From: Branchiostoma lanceolatum
Lineage: Eukaryota; Chordata; Leptocardii; Amphioxiformes; Branchiostomatidae
Assembly: GCF_035083965.1 (NCBI RefSeq)
Contig: NC_089722.1
Span: 17,936,642-18,000,641 of the forward strand
Length of the DNA stretch: 64,000 bases
Direction of reading: 5' to 3'
The notes beneath the pieces are model-generated. The model worked only from the letters and a program-made list of their open reading frames with translations, searched no databases and had not been told where the DNA came from. A program made the translations under genes and the position numbers. This document shows, one piece after another, positions 29,101-43,300 of this stretch; within the stretch, counting starts at the first letter, position 1, and every line of letters starts with the position of its first letter.

Positions 29101-32100
29101 CTGAACCAGCTGATCACCAAGGCCGAGGACGGGGCCGTCGGGGTGGTGGCCTTCCTACACGACTTCAACTTCCAGCGGATCATGGAGGTGGCCGTGTCAG
29201 AGGGGGACCGCGCGAAGGTTCTGTATTCAGTCCCTAGAAACCAGTCTGTATCTGAATTTGTAGGTACCAAAATGAAAAATGGAGAATTTGTTTTAGGTGC
29301 TGTGTCTGTTTGCTTCTAGATATTTTTGTTCAACATAATGTAAGAACCCCTGGATGGATTAACTTGATATTGTGATTATATTTAGTAACGTGTAGGTCTT
29401 GGAATGGAAAGACAGCCAAGGTCAAGTTCGGGCTTTTTGATGGATACTAGTACCCTGCCCATCATTTTCTCCATTTATTTTTAGATTCGTAGACCACTTT
29501 CTGTACATAACTTCATCAAAACCTTTATCTAATAAGTTTTGATTCATGAAATAAATTTCACATACGGTATTAGGTTTCTGTTTTGCTACATCTACACGTC
29601 CATTCTCTAGGTGCTGACATGGATAGTATCAGAAGGCGTGGGTCCGGACCAGACCGTAGTGCAAGGGTATGGGTCTCACGCCCGGGGCATGGTCACACTC
29701 CGGCCCTCCTTCTCCGTCATCCAGGAGTTCCAACAACACATGGAGACTCAGCACGCCGTCAATCGCAGGTTCGTAATATCTCCAAAACTTGAGACAAATA
29801 GTATACAGTACAATAAATAAAACGTCATCCATTGCCCCTAGCGTATGTTAACTTCTCCCTATATCTACGATCTCAGTAACTCAACGATCGTCATAATGCC
29901 CCGCGTCACACAACAGGAGAATCGATCAGCCGATGAGTCTGGTAACTCTAAATGCCATTTTCGGTAGTAAAACATCCCATATGCTCTCGATCATCGCCCG
30001 ATTTTAGAGATCACCCGATCAGCCGAAGTTCGCAGGTTCCTAGCCCTGAGCCCCATTCAATATGATGGGGTACATTCTCAGGCAAAAATACACTCCAGTC
30101 TCTGGCGATGTTCAAATCGGTGACCTTGTTGAGATCAGCAAATATGGCCGAAGCGCCTCGACTGTGTTACAGGGGCTTAAAGGAGCGCGATCTCCTAGTC
30201 ACTGTAATACCACAAAAAAGCTGCACCTTATACAAGCATTGTACAAAAAAACTGTACAAACATAGCATTCTTGTTGGTCTAAGTCTGTCTGTTTTCCTTT
30301 GTGTGCGTTCTACAGAGGAATCAACCCCTGGTTCCCTGAGTACTACATGGAACTGAACCAGTGTAGGATCAACCACAGGTCCATAGACTACACAGCCAGG
30401 AAATATGTCAGGTTTGTTTCGCATCACTTCTTAAGATTTACTGTTGTATTCCCGGTTGTGGCACAGGTTGAGCTTGCTCATACCTTCTTTTCCTACAGTT
30501 TGAATATGAATTTCGTCTCGAGGAACACGTACGTGTTTGTAAAAAAAAGAAACAATCTCGGTCAACTCGGGTTTTACAGTTTCACGTCAAGACGCTTCAA
30601 CACTTTTAGTATATCATAAATATTCTATATGCACTCCGTACCCAAAGTAAATCTCACCGACAAGCTTTCGGTCAGATCCCTCTCAAGTTGAAATGACCCA
30701 AAGCGTAAGGAATTTCGACGTCAGCATCGGGTCAGGTGCTCAAAGTCGGTATTAGCCTAGTCTCTGAGAGTTTTATTGTATGATATCTGAATCTGTCTAG
30801 GTTTGCCACCCTGGAAGTATGCGACTCCTTCATAATGTCCAGTGGCTTCAACCAGACGTTCGTGGCCAGTAAGACCATCGACGCTGTCTACGCCTTCGCG
30901 TACGCCATGCGGGCGGCCCAGGCCGATCTGTGCGGGCCGAACCCGTCAGGGCTGTGCGATGACATGCGCCGAATGACTCAGGTTTGTCCTTTTCTTACGC
31001 ATTCTTCTAGCCAGTGTTACACAATCTATCGCTGTCATGGGCTGGTTGGATAGGATGAAGATCTCTTGAGAAAGAGCTTCAACATTAAGCTGATGTATTA
31101 CGCTGAAGGGCGGGTATACCGGTGATACAGATACAGAACATACTTTATTTTCTCTAGTCAGGTCATCATTCTTCATTGATAGGCTTAGGGTTGTTTTGCC
31201 GGGCCCAGAATGCTAAGGATAGGCCTGTTTCTGGCAGCCTGCCTTTTTAGCCGGCCTTTCAAAAATTATTCGTCTAGCTAGTTGACAAAAATCAACGTGT
31301 ACAGGAAAGCCTCCAAAGAAACGTGTACACTAATCTGCCTGGGCGGGCGTACATCCCTCCCTGCACCTTAGAGATATCAGGGAGCGCCCAGTGGTATACT
31401 TATCAGACTATTGGAAAATTCTAAACTTTGATCCAACACCAAGAGTTGAACTCACCATGAATTTTTGGTGACGCGACGGCGGAAGATTCCGTCTGCCCGC
31501 TGCTTTCGATTCACTGCTGACGTCATCACGTCTCTGACTTCCCGGCGTTCAACGCAGTGGATCGAACATCTGACGAAGGTTGGAGGTCCAACCGAAAATT
31601 CATGGTGAGTTCAACTCTTGGTGTTGGATTAAAGTTTAAAATTTTCCAATATGTACTCTACCAACACAAATGAGCTTTCATTCTTATCAGACTATATATT
31701 TCAGACTATATATTTTCTCTCTCCAGGAGGAGTTCTTCCGGTACCTGCAGGACGTGTACTTCACAGGACTCGGTGGGAACACAGTCCGGTTTGACGAGAC
31801 GGGAAACGTGGAGGCGGCGTACGATCTATTCAACTACGTGGATACGAACGACGATGGTGAAGGCGACACTTTCAACAGAGTAGGTCATTTTGGTGTTTGC
31901 CTCCGTGTAGGTCATTTTGGTTTTTTCCTCCGTGTACGGAGGTTTGTTTTCGGTTTGCTTTTTGCAGGCCAGGCAAGGCAGAATATCAAATATCCTTGTA
32001 GAGTGTACACAGCTTCACAGTTGTTTTCGTTCAAGGATACGGATATTACCAGGTCTTGTAACAATAAAAATGTTAATAACATCCATCTATGTAGACCACG

Positions 32101-35100
32101 TATCATCACTGAGAAATATTTATCAATCTATCTATCTCCTTAATTCCAAAGATCGGAACGTATCAAGGCGAAACGTTGGACGTGGCCTTGATGAACATCA
32201 CCATGTACGACCAGTCCGGCGCCGAGGGCGTGCCGGACTCCGACTGCCTGCGGGACTGCTCGCGCTGTCGTCCGCTGAAGGAGGACAAGAAGTACGCCTA
32301 CCTGAGCGGCGACGTGCTGGTCAACGGGCTCTTCCCCGTGCACAGCGCGGGGGACACGACGTTCGTCTGTGGTGATATCAACAGAGAGAAGGGGGTACAG
32401 ACACTGGAGGCTTTCCTGTACGCCATCAGACGAATCAACCAAGACGCCAACCTTCTGCCGTCCGTGAGTCTGGGCACATTGGTGAGTTAGCTACATGGTC
32501 TATAGTGATAGATAAGACGTTCAAGGTAGAAGAAGACTTAACCAAATATCAAAACATTCCACACCGACATTCTCGAGTTATCGTGCTTACAGAAGGAAAG
32601 GCAAACTCACATACAAACGCTACCGAAAAGATGACCGTCTTGGTGAAAATTATAAAAGATCAACAAATACAAAGCATTTAACTGTAAATTACATTTATTT
32701 TCACTAGTTCTTGCAACATTTGCTTTCTTGCTTAGTTGCCTTCTGACTACTTATAGTCAAAATTTAGTTTTGGATACCTTGGTCACTTACAACATTAAAC
32801 ACTATTGATTATACTGGGGTTTTTTTCGCTTTCGCTTTCTCAGGTGCTTGACACCTGCTACACCTCGATCCAAGCTAGCCAGGACGTGTCAAACCTTCAG
32901 AGTAGGGTGGTGACGTATGGAGATGTTGACGTCTATGACATCATAGGCTACGTGGGCGCACTTTCCAGTGACGTCACCTTGGATGTGGCCGACGTGCTTA
33001 CTTCTTTGGGGATCCCACAGGTAAGTTAACTATTGATCACAGTATTGTCAACAACAAAAAACTGTTATCTTTTGAAATGAAAACTCAAATTGATAATTTG
33101 ATTCTGTATATTCAATCAGATAAGCTGGGGATCCACTAGCACGTTGCTTAGCAACGCAGACGACTATCCGTTCTTCCTGCGGACGGTTCCATCCGACGAC
33201 CTCCAGGGGGAGGCCGTCGCTGCCCTCGTCGACTACTTCGGTTGGAACTACGTAGCAACGGTGTCTTCCGACACGGTGTACGGTCGCTCGGGCATCACAG
33301 CCTTCCAGCAGGCGGCAGACAACTACGACATCTGCATCTCCTTCAACCACGTGGTTCCCAGAGATGCGACGAACGAACAGCTCGATGCCATCATCACGGC
33401 GCTGCGTGAAAACACCCGAGCGAGGGCCGTCGTCAGCTTCGTGACGGACTCGGATGCACGAGCGCTCCTCCAGGTTAGGTTGTTTATTGATCATATGATC
33501 ATAATAACAGGGCACTTATGAACCCCATAGACACTTGTAGTCTTGGCATCTAGGCTGGGTCTTCAAGGAAGCGGAGACTCAGTGGTCGACAGCTCAATAT
33601 ACTTGTTCCCACCACAAACATGAAAATGCAGCAATGGAGAAATATAAAAATATTGTATGAGCGTTGAAATCAGCACCATTTTTTATGCAAGACCCTATCA
33701 AAAGCAAAGGTTCTCTACATGAGATACCTGAAGCCTGGATAAACATTCTTTTAACTGTTTATTCATGTTTCTTTCATAATTCAAGACCACAGATTACTTT
33801 GTAAAATTGCTGAGGTACAGCTATAGATACCTGTACATTTACCTGTACCTGATGTAACTGTATATATCACTAGTCTTTCTTTTATATATGAGCTTTCCAC
33901 TGTCCATTTTAGGCTGCTACCAGACTGAACGCCCGTGGAGAGTTGATCTGGATCGGTAGCGACTCGTGGGGAAACCAGGCTAGCGTGGTGGACGGACTGG
34001 AGAACGCGGCGCGGGGAGCACTCACCATCACTCTGGAGAACAACCCTGTCACCGGGTTTGAGGTATCAGATTGCTGTGTTGTTGCCATTGACCGTGTGTA
34101 TGTGTGTATGTGTGTATGTATGTGTTTGTGTGTGTGTGTCTGTGTGTGTGTGTGTGTGTATGTTTGTGTGTGTCTGTGTGCGTTATCAGTAAGATATAGC
34201 AGAAAGTTTCATTGAATTCGACAAAGGATGAAATGCTTAGAGTTGTACAATATGTTCTAAAATCGCTAAAGAAACATGCATCTCCTTGGTGCTGAAAACG
34301 TGGCGATTCGTTTTGCACTCATATCTGCACTCAAAGTATTGTGTTAGGGAGATAGATCGAGAGACAGACAGACAAGCAGACAAAGAGCATCATATCCTTG
34401 CTTCTCACGTCGAATGCAACTTAGAATCGCTTTGAAAAAGGTAGGAACATAGCTTTTGCGGGCCGTAGGGCCTAGGGGCAGTGAGTTGTTATGCACTGTG
34501 TCTAGGGCACGGTATTGGAAGGTAGAGCCCATCCCTCTCCTTCCACTGCCATTTACCTCCCCAACCGAAGTCAGTTACCAATTTTTACATCTCGGAGGAG
34601 TGAAGAAAGTCTTTCCCAATGGCACAATATCTGTGGCATGTCAGCGGACTCGACCCAATGACCTCTGGGTTCTGGGCCAAACCATTACGCCAATGCAACA
34701 CCACTTAATTGCTATAATCATTATTGTAAAATCAATATTCTAACTTCCAGGATTACTTCAAGGCGTTGACCCCGGACAGTAACAGCGACAACCCTTGGTT
34801 CAAGGAATTCTGGGAGGACTACTTCGGCTGCAACCTTCCCGGCGGTACCAAGTACGTGGATAACTGCTCCCCCTCCCACTCCCTCACACAGAGCTTTCAA
34901 CAAGCCAGCTTCGTGCCACAGGTAGGTGTTGTCTTCTGTCTTCAGTACCTTCGCCAGAAGGTTATGTTTTCGTGTTTGCTATGGTGGCCTGGTTGTGAGT
35001 GCATGTATGTTTGTATGTTATGGTATTTGGTAAGTGGGTGGGTAGGTGTCGGGCAGACGAAGGTCAAGGCCGATAATGGGCTATGGTCGTGATTTTTGAA

Positions 35101-37286
35101 TGCTGGATAGCTCTTAATTTCTTTTAATTCAACGCACACGAATGCATTGGATTTACAAAGAAGAACTATAAAGACATTTTTGTCTTACGGCTTGAGTTTG
35201 CTAGGCTTTAGATCCCATATACGGAAACAACAACAAGTTACGGAATGTTCCACCATAACTCGGCCATTTTAAGGTTTAATGGCCACGTGTGGCCTGTTAC
35301 TCCAGATACGTGACCATGAGGACCTTCAGAAAATGATCAGTCCGTCTCAATCTAGTATATTTAAGATAATTTTCTCAATTCTGTGTAATTTCCACAGGTG
35401 ATGAACGCAGTGTACGCCTTCGCACATGGGTTGGACGTGCTGCTCCGGGAACACTGCTCCGGAGCACAAGGGGTCTGCTCCGAACTCGCCGCCAACGAGA
35501 ACTTCAAGTATGTCTCTTCTTACACTAATCGTACACTTGCAAATGGAAAAGAGCCAATCAATTCCCTGTTCCATCTGCTTAGTGATAGTGACCACCCCCG
35601 GGCCCCAAAAAAACGTCTTGATTCTTCACCTGTTAGGGCCCTGTCACACTTGTGCGTATATTCAAGTGCGCGTGAGTTGCGCAGTAACATTTTTTTGTTT
35701 AAGTAAGGTTTGTGGGGAAAAAGTTGTTTTCTACTTTGACCAACCGTTGTGCAGCCTAGTTATCGAACCTAAGAAATCACTTAATCGGCTGCAAACTTAA
35801 CCTAAACCAAAAACATGTTTATACGCAACTCATGCGGGCTTGTATATACGCACAAGTGTGACAGGGGCTTAACAGCGCCCTAAGTATGATAGATATAGAC
35901 TTCGACGGATGTAAAGTTTACCTTATAATGTTTATGAGGAATTTTCCTTATAATGTTTACGAGGAATTTTCCTTATGATGTTTATGAGGAAGTTAGAATT
36001 TCATGATGTAGAACTTACGTTGATGAAGATTAGACGTTAAGATAAGCCAAAAATACTTACTCCAGCAACTGCATAGTGTAGAACTTACCTTATAATGTTT
36101 ATGAGGAATATATTTTTTGTCAATAAGGCTTCTTCTGTATCAAAATCTTACCCTTCGTGTTTCTATGTAGGCAGCTTCTCCTGGAGAAGGTAAAAGAGCA
36201 GGAGTTTACGGGAGCGGACGGGCAGCCTGTCCAGTTTAACGAGGACGGGAGCGTGACGATGGGCTTCACCATCTGGAACTACGTACGGGTCAGGCCGGGC
36301 GTGTACGAGTACAAAGACGTGAGTGTTGGTACCTCTGTCAAGAAGGCTAGATGTTCTCAGATATAGGTTTGTGTTATAGCAGACCGGTGCAATGACAAGG
36401 GAGTAGAGTGTTCCCCTTGCATTCTAGACGTCGTGAGTTCGATCCCCGGCCGACACATGCCAAAGACTTTAAAATAGTACCTACTACTTTCTCTGATTTG
36501 CACTCAGTATTTGGAAAGAGTATGAGGGTTGCACCCACACCACTACCAGTACTAGTGGACTAGTCCCCTATTGTAGTGATTGCACAATGTTTTGGGGCCC
36601 AAGGGCTATTGAAACAAAGGTACTGTATGGTGCCGCCCTATGCACCATCTGTTGCGAGAAGGACTTAGATTAAAGACTCTGTCGTCATCTTGTCTTTAGG
36701 TGGGTTCTTTTGAAGGAGGAGCGCTCCGTCTGGACAGACTGAGCAGCGCGGTGTGGTACGGGAGGGACGGGACGGAGAGGTTCCTCTCCGACTTCGGCTC
36801 GGAGTGTCGCGACTTCAAGATCTGTCCCGGCTGCACCTCCTTGAAGATTCCCGACTTCTTCGCCAGCGGAGACGACAACACGGTGGTAGTTCCCGCCCTG
36901 TTCCCGATCCACGCCGCGGGGGAGACGAGTTTTGAGTGCGGGGCGATGCGCGACACCGCCGCCGTGCAGTACCTGGAGGCGTTCCTCTACGCCATGGACA
37001 CCATCAACCGCAGGGACGACCTGCTGGCCTCAGCCACCCTGGGAACGATCATCCTGGACACGTGCTCCAGCTCCGACAAAGCAGCCTCGCAGGTATATAT
37101 GTCATACAACGGGACTCTGTTTTTCCTTTTAACGAACGAACGAACGAACAAACAAACAAACAAAGAAGCAGGCAAGCAGGCAAATAGACATACATGTAGA
37201 TAAATGGTCGTCCTGGACACGTGCTTCAGCTCCGACATAGCAGCCTTGCAAGTATGTCATACATCTAGACTCTATTTTCCCCTTTT

Positions 37287-37363
<77 letters not shown>

Positions 37364-40300
37364 CAAACAAACAAACAAACAAACAAATAAACAAACAAAT
37401 TAATAGATAAACCTAATAGTCACAGAAGCTTCAGAGCCAAATTATTTTCAATTTTATTCATCAACTGTCATTTTACAACTAGTTCAGAGACAGCGAAATA
37501 GAAACACAATATAGTGATATTTCTTTGTTGTGCCGATGAAGATTGTTTTACACATTATCACTACTGTATAAATATTGTTTAAAAAAGCAATTTGTTTTTA
37601 TTGAACATTTTAACAATATAATAGTACACAGCGTTGTAGCACTGAAGCGAAATGGCTTATATCATGTAAAAGGCACCACTGAGCGAAAATCGTGTTCTGT
37701 TGTCTTAACTAATGGTACACATCTTGAAATCCTTTTCTTCTTTCTCCCTCTGCAGGTATTGAGGCTACATAACAACGAACTGTCCGGTTCTAACGGCGAC
37801 CCAGCGAACTCCACCAACATCATGGCGTACGTCGGCGGGAAGGAGGACGACATCACCAAGGCGGTGGCAGGAGTTCTCAGTCCCCTGACGATCACTCAAG
37901 TCACTTACGGCTCAACGGGAAGCATCTTCAACGACCGCGGCGTCTTCCCCACGCTGCTAAGGACCGTGCCGTCCAACGAACAACAGGCCGTTGTCATGGT
38001 TTCCATCATGAAGGAGTTCGGTTGGTCGTATGCATCTGTAGTACATACGTCAGGCGCTTACGGATCGTCAGGAAAGAACTTGTTTGTCCAAACTGCGCGA
38101 GATAACGGCGTCTGTGTAGCTACGATCCTTCAGATACCAGGCGTTCGAACCAATGATGCCATGGACAAGATCATAGAAGAGCTGAGGGCGAAGAAAGGTG
38201 CGACAGCCGTGGCGGTGTTCGCTGATGCTGCCGCGACGCGTGCTCTCCTCCAGGCGGCCGACAGGGCTGCGACAGCCGGGGAGTTCGTCTGGTTTGGCGG
38301 CAACACTTGGGGGACTAGCCAAGACGTCACACAGGGTCTGGGCTTCGTGTCTAGGGGAGCGTTTACTCTTGTGTTGAAATCAGACACCTTGGCGGGTTTC
38401 GATACGTACTTCAGGACACTTAGGCCAAGTAGCAACACCCGAAACCCGTGGTTTAGTGAATACTGGGAGGAAACATTCGGCTGCTATCTTACCGAGAAGG
38501 ATCCAAGTTACCCGCCAAGGCCCAGCTGTACAGGTGCGGAAAGACTCGAGGACAGCTGGGTACATGACACGTTCGCCTCCTACACGGCAACGGCTCTCTT
38601 CTCCATCGCGTACGGTCTTACTCGACTGGCAACAGAAGTATGCGGGTCTGCGACGTTCTGCGAAGATCTGCTAAACCACCCGGACCGCCAAGCCCTCACC
38701 ATTCAATACGTCAAGAACGTCAGTTTCACAGAGCTCGGGCTAAGCCATGTTTTCACCGATCAGGGCGCCGGACAACCAAATTACGTCGTCATGAACTATC
38801 AGAGAGACGGCAACAACTATCACTACACACAAGTTGGGTCGTACAGTGGCGACACCCTGACTCTGTCAAGACTGGACGTTAGAATGTACGACAGCAATGG
38901 TGATGTGGTAACGCCTACATCCAAGTGTATAGAAAACTGCAACCTGTGTTTGACGGAAGCTGCGCGGGTGGACGAAAGATTTCTACTAGTGACTGAGGAC
39001 GTAGATGTGTTGGTAGCTGGCGTATTTCCCGTACACGAGGCAGGCGACGGCATCTTCACGTGCGGAGACATGAGCCAAGCCGGGTTCGAACTGTTGGAAG
39101 CTTTCCTCTTTGCCATAGACAGGGTAAACGACGACGGGACGCTGTTGACCAACGTAAAACTCGGCCCGTTTGCGATAGACTCGTGTTCGAGCTCAATGAG
39201 AGCATCGCGCGACGTCTCCAACTTTTACAGTCGATCAGTGACCTTTCAGAACAGCCTCGACCCACCGGCGCTTCCAGATGACGTCATTGGATTCGTCGCA
39301 GAGGAGACCGATGACGTCACTGTCGCGGTAGCCAATCAGATTACCCCCTTCAATGTCGTGAACGTTGCGTACGGTGCTTCGGGGGTGGAGCTTGGAAACG
39401 CGAACGCGTTTCCGTATGTCCTTCGCACCGTCCCCTCTGACCTGAGACAGGCCAACGCCATTCTTTCCATCGTGCAGAGGTTCGGCTGGTCGTACGTTTC
39501 CGTCTTACTCTCGGAAAACACGTACGGAAGAACGCTGTCGCAGGAGTTCGCCAGAATCTCTAAAGAGGCCGGCGTTTGCATTGCGACGACCCAGACGATT
39601 GGGACCACCGCGACGGCCGGGGACCTGTCGGTAGTAGTAACAGCACTGAAGACCAAGCTACCCGGAGCTGTGGGACTGGTCCTCTTCACCTCGGCGGAGG
39701 ACACAAGGCGATTTCTGGAAGCACTTACCGTATCCAACGATGCAGCAGGGGCGTTCATACTAGTAACTGGCACGAAATGGGGCGACCTCTTGTCCGTTGC
39801 CAGGGGATTTGAGGTCGCAGCGAGAGGCGCCATCACCCTCACCATACCAGCCAGCCCCGTGTCGGACTGGCAAACGTATTTCGAAGACCTCCAGCCGGGT
39901 TCCTACTTCAGAAACCCTTGGTTCAACGATTTCTGGAACGACCACTTCCAGTGCGACTTCTCGAACACGCCAGACAGAAGGTACGACTCGACATGTCTCG
40001 GAACGGAGCGGCTGAACTTCGGCGCCAACGGCCTCGCTCAACAACTGTACGTACCGTACGTCATAGACGCCGTGTATGGCATAGCAAACGGGCTGCACAG
40101 CCTGCTCGTCAGCACGTGCGGAGCGCCCTCTGTCTGTCAGCAGTTCAGGGACATGTCTAACGTTGGACCCATGCTACGAGAGGAGCTCACCAAGATCAGG
40201 TTCGCGGGCGCCAACGCCAGGCAGTTCGGCTTCACGGAGACGGGAGACGGCAACGCCAGGTACAACGTACTGAACTACCAGCGCCGCGTGGATGGGTCTT

Positions 40301-43300
40301 ACGGATTTGTCGAGGTAAGGATGGAACGCATGACGTAATGTTTACCTTACCCTATGGTCTTTGAATCTATCTTTTCTTGTGATTCTTTCTTAGATGTTTT
40401 AAAAGGAATGTTTGGTCTGGATAACTGCTTGCGTAGTGTCCTTTTCGTCAAACATTGTTATCTTTGATCATTAGAGTGATCTGGTAGAGAAACTATGTTT
40501 CTCACACGCCATAGTCGATGCATCTCCATTTGATTCATTTTCATCATTTGATATGGACGCCGTACTCTGAAATATAAATATCGACATTTTAGGAGAAAAC
40601 ATCTAATCTTGGTGTGAGAAAGTTGGTCCCCTGGGCTTTCACAGCTTCTTATCACTCCACTTGGTTTTTAAAAAGACAAGCTTGAATTGGATTTTATTTT
40701 GACAAACATTTAAACACTACATACACCAAAAGAACTTGCTACTCTGAAAGCTTTCGAGACCAACTCTATCTCTTCATCAACTCGGTAAAGTCAGATCTCA
40801 TGTTGAAGTTCTCTTGTTACGTGGCTTGATGTTGAATAGGATTTCTTTTGACGTACATTCAGACACACCCCACGGCTGGCGTAAATGGTATCATAACCTT
40901 CTCGGCGAAGGTAATGATTTGATGAGTATGTCCTCGTTCCGTACAGGTCGGCTCGTACACCAGCGCAGCCCTGGACCTGAACGTGGCGAACGTGCGAGTG
41001 TACAACAGGCCTGGACAGGTGCTGACCCAGATCCCCCGATCGGCCTGCAACGGGACATGCTTCGAGTGTCTGGACGAGAGCTTCCCCGACAGATGCACCA
41101 ACGGGTCGGCAACGGCAGGGAGCGCTGCTGTCGTGGACGGGGACATCTTCGTGGCAGGTCAGTGATGGCCCAAATTACACTATAGGAAAATCGTTTGGAC
41201 GACGAGTCTGTGAGGTCTATGTGACATTTTCGGCAGTAATACGCCCGGCTATGTGTTCTGTTGATCATTGCTCGATCTTTAGAGATCGTTCGAAGTTCGC
41301 AGGTCCCCACCCCTCGTCCAATGTGATCAACAAGTACGACCGAAGCTCGTCGACTGTGGGACTAGTATGGCAAGGGCTTACATGAAGTCCAAAGTTACCA
41401 CGTGCTTCCCATATTAACCTTTAAATCTTCTATGTAAACTCACCGGAAGTTGACTCACGTATAACGTTTATCATTATATAAGGCCAGATTCCTTGAAGGT
41501 AAACATGTCAAACTTTAAAAAAAGTAAGTAGGAAGCGTGATCACTGTGATAAAGGGATCCTTGCGCTGATATCCGATTATATTCAGCCATCAATGCTAAC
41601 TAAACTGCGAGGTGTAAAATACATCGGCATAAGAGTGATAAAACATCTGTGTCTGTCTTTCTAGGTTTGTTTCCAATGCACGATAAAGGCCATGACGTCT
41701 ACTCCTGTGGAGGCATCAACGAGTGGGAGATGCAGCTGTTCGAGGCCTACATGTTCGCGCTGGACCGCATCAACGCCGACCCGTCCATCCTGCCGTCCGT
41801 GCGCCTCGGCTCGCTCGCCTTAGACACCTGCGAGAGCGCTAGGAAGGCGTCGCGGGACATCGCCAACTTCCTTAGCGGCGAGAAGACGTACTACGTCACC
41901 GAGTATTCGAGCACGTTCGTCGAACCGGCCTCAACTCTTGCCGTTATCGGAGCCTCGGTGGGAGATGTGTCACTGAACGCCATGGAAGTCGTCGAGACAT
42001 TCAAGATGGCGCAGGTTTCCTACGCGTCACCGGAAATCCCCATGGCAACGAGAGAGAATTATGGGTATTTCCTCAGGACGATCCCAGCGCTGGAGAGGCA
42101 GGTGCAGGCCCTGATGGACATGGCGTCATACTTCAAGTGGAAATACGTCTCGGTGTTGTATACGCCAACAGTGTACGGGACGGTGCTTTTCGAGAGTTTT
42201 AAAAAGGAGGCCAAGACACGAGGAATCTGTTTGGCCGTGCAGACGGAAATCCGCAACAACTTCACCCAGACGAGTTACGATGATGTTATTGTGGAACTGA
42301 GGAGAAAGGGCGAGGCCTCAACCGTCATACTGTTCACGGAGAGGGCGGAGACAGAGAACGTTCTTCTTGCCGCGCAGCGCGTAAACGTTCGCTCGTTTTA
42401 CACATGGATCGTCACCAGTAAAGTCGCCAGCGACGTCGACGTTCCGCTCGCGCAAGACTCCGTCATCAACGGTGCCGTTCTTCTCAAGGTTGAAACACAA
42501 GAAGTACCCGAATTCGACACCTACCTCGAGACGCTAACGCCGGAGACCAACCAAAGAAACCCGTGGTTTAAGGAATTTTGGCAGGAACATTTTCAGTGTA
42601 ACTTGCCGAACGAGCCCGTTAAGTACCCAGTGGTGTGTTCTGGTAGCGAGAGACTAACTGAGAGCAGTTTAATGCGCAACCCTGCCATAGTTCACGTCAT
42701 AAGGGCGGTGTACGCAGTGGCTCACGGACTCGACACGACGCGGAAGTTCTACTGCCCTACAGAACCAGAAGTGTGCGACAACTTTCGGAACGCCAACGAT
42801 AAACCGGAGAGAGCGTTCGGCTTCGTTCGGGACGTAGACTTGATCGGCATTGCCGGAAGTCGCTTTCGTTTCACAACGACTGGAGACGGGGACGTTGGAT
42901 ACGAGATTCTGAATTATGAAATCACGGCTCCACCAAGCAGATACGGATATGTAAAGGTGGGTGTATAAAACATGACATTATGTGAAGAACCGCATGAATT
43001 CGAACTACATGCTGCATATCTTTTATCTGTGAAAATGTATCGGTGCATGCCATCCTCGTAGTACTTTTGTTAGGTAGCCTTTCTAGCATTTCATCCAGTG
43101 ATACGGCGATGTTCTATCTCAATAATCTTTGGAACCATTACCTCCGTGAAAACGGAATTGCAGAGTGGCAAGATATAACAGGCGGAAGTGATGTAATAGA
43201 ATACTTGTTGACTCCACATTCCTCTTGCAGATCGGCACGTGGAGCGACGGGTTGTTCCTGGAGCGCAGTCCCCAGAGCACCAGTACGGACAACGTGAAGT

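Larger units (their letters stand above)
26147..31879 (+). other. Receptor domain D1: signal peptide and membrane-distal flytrap
   Basis: Nine exons. It begins GGLFRVHDPG...CGDM...VEAMLFAVDKL and ends FNYVDTNDDGEGDTFNR. Against mGluR1 numbering it keeps S165 (GPSLSQSA), T188 (TATS), D208 (SSDK) and Y236 (DSYGRMG); D318 is Glu (VSEG) and R78 is Ala. It alone has a Cys (TTCPARDQ) where mGluRs carry the inter-subunit disulphide (C140). This is the most plausible dimer-linking domain. Confidence 0.85.
32317..36318 (+). other. Receptor domain D2: flytrap with best-kept amino-acid pocket
   Basis: Begins LFPVHSAGDTTFVCGD and spans exons 10-16. Equivalents of S165 (GALSSD), T188 (GSTS), D208 (PSDDLQ), Y236 (VYGRSG) and D318 (IGSDSWG) are all present. 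R78 is Thr and the K409 position is Asp (FNEDGS). It could bind an alpha-amino acid but not with the glutamate side-chain contacts. Confidence 0.85.
36886..38833 (+). other. Receptor domain D3: flytrap with degraded pocket
   Basis: Starts ALFPIHAAGETSFECG in exon 17 and finishes inside the 2,559-bp exon 18. Fold landmarks are intact (TVPSNEQQA, FGWSYASVVHT, RNPWFSEYWEETFGC). Pocket changes: S165 to Asp (GGKEDD), D318 to Asn (GGNTWG), R78 to Tyr. Confidence 0.85.

Noticed and set aside
31670..32143. 157-codon single-exon gene
   Set aside because: Only 31727-31879 is receptor exon 9; the rest is read-through into the intron.
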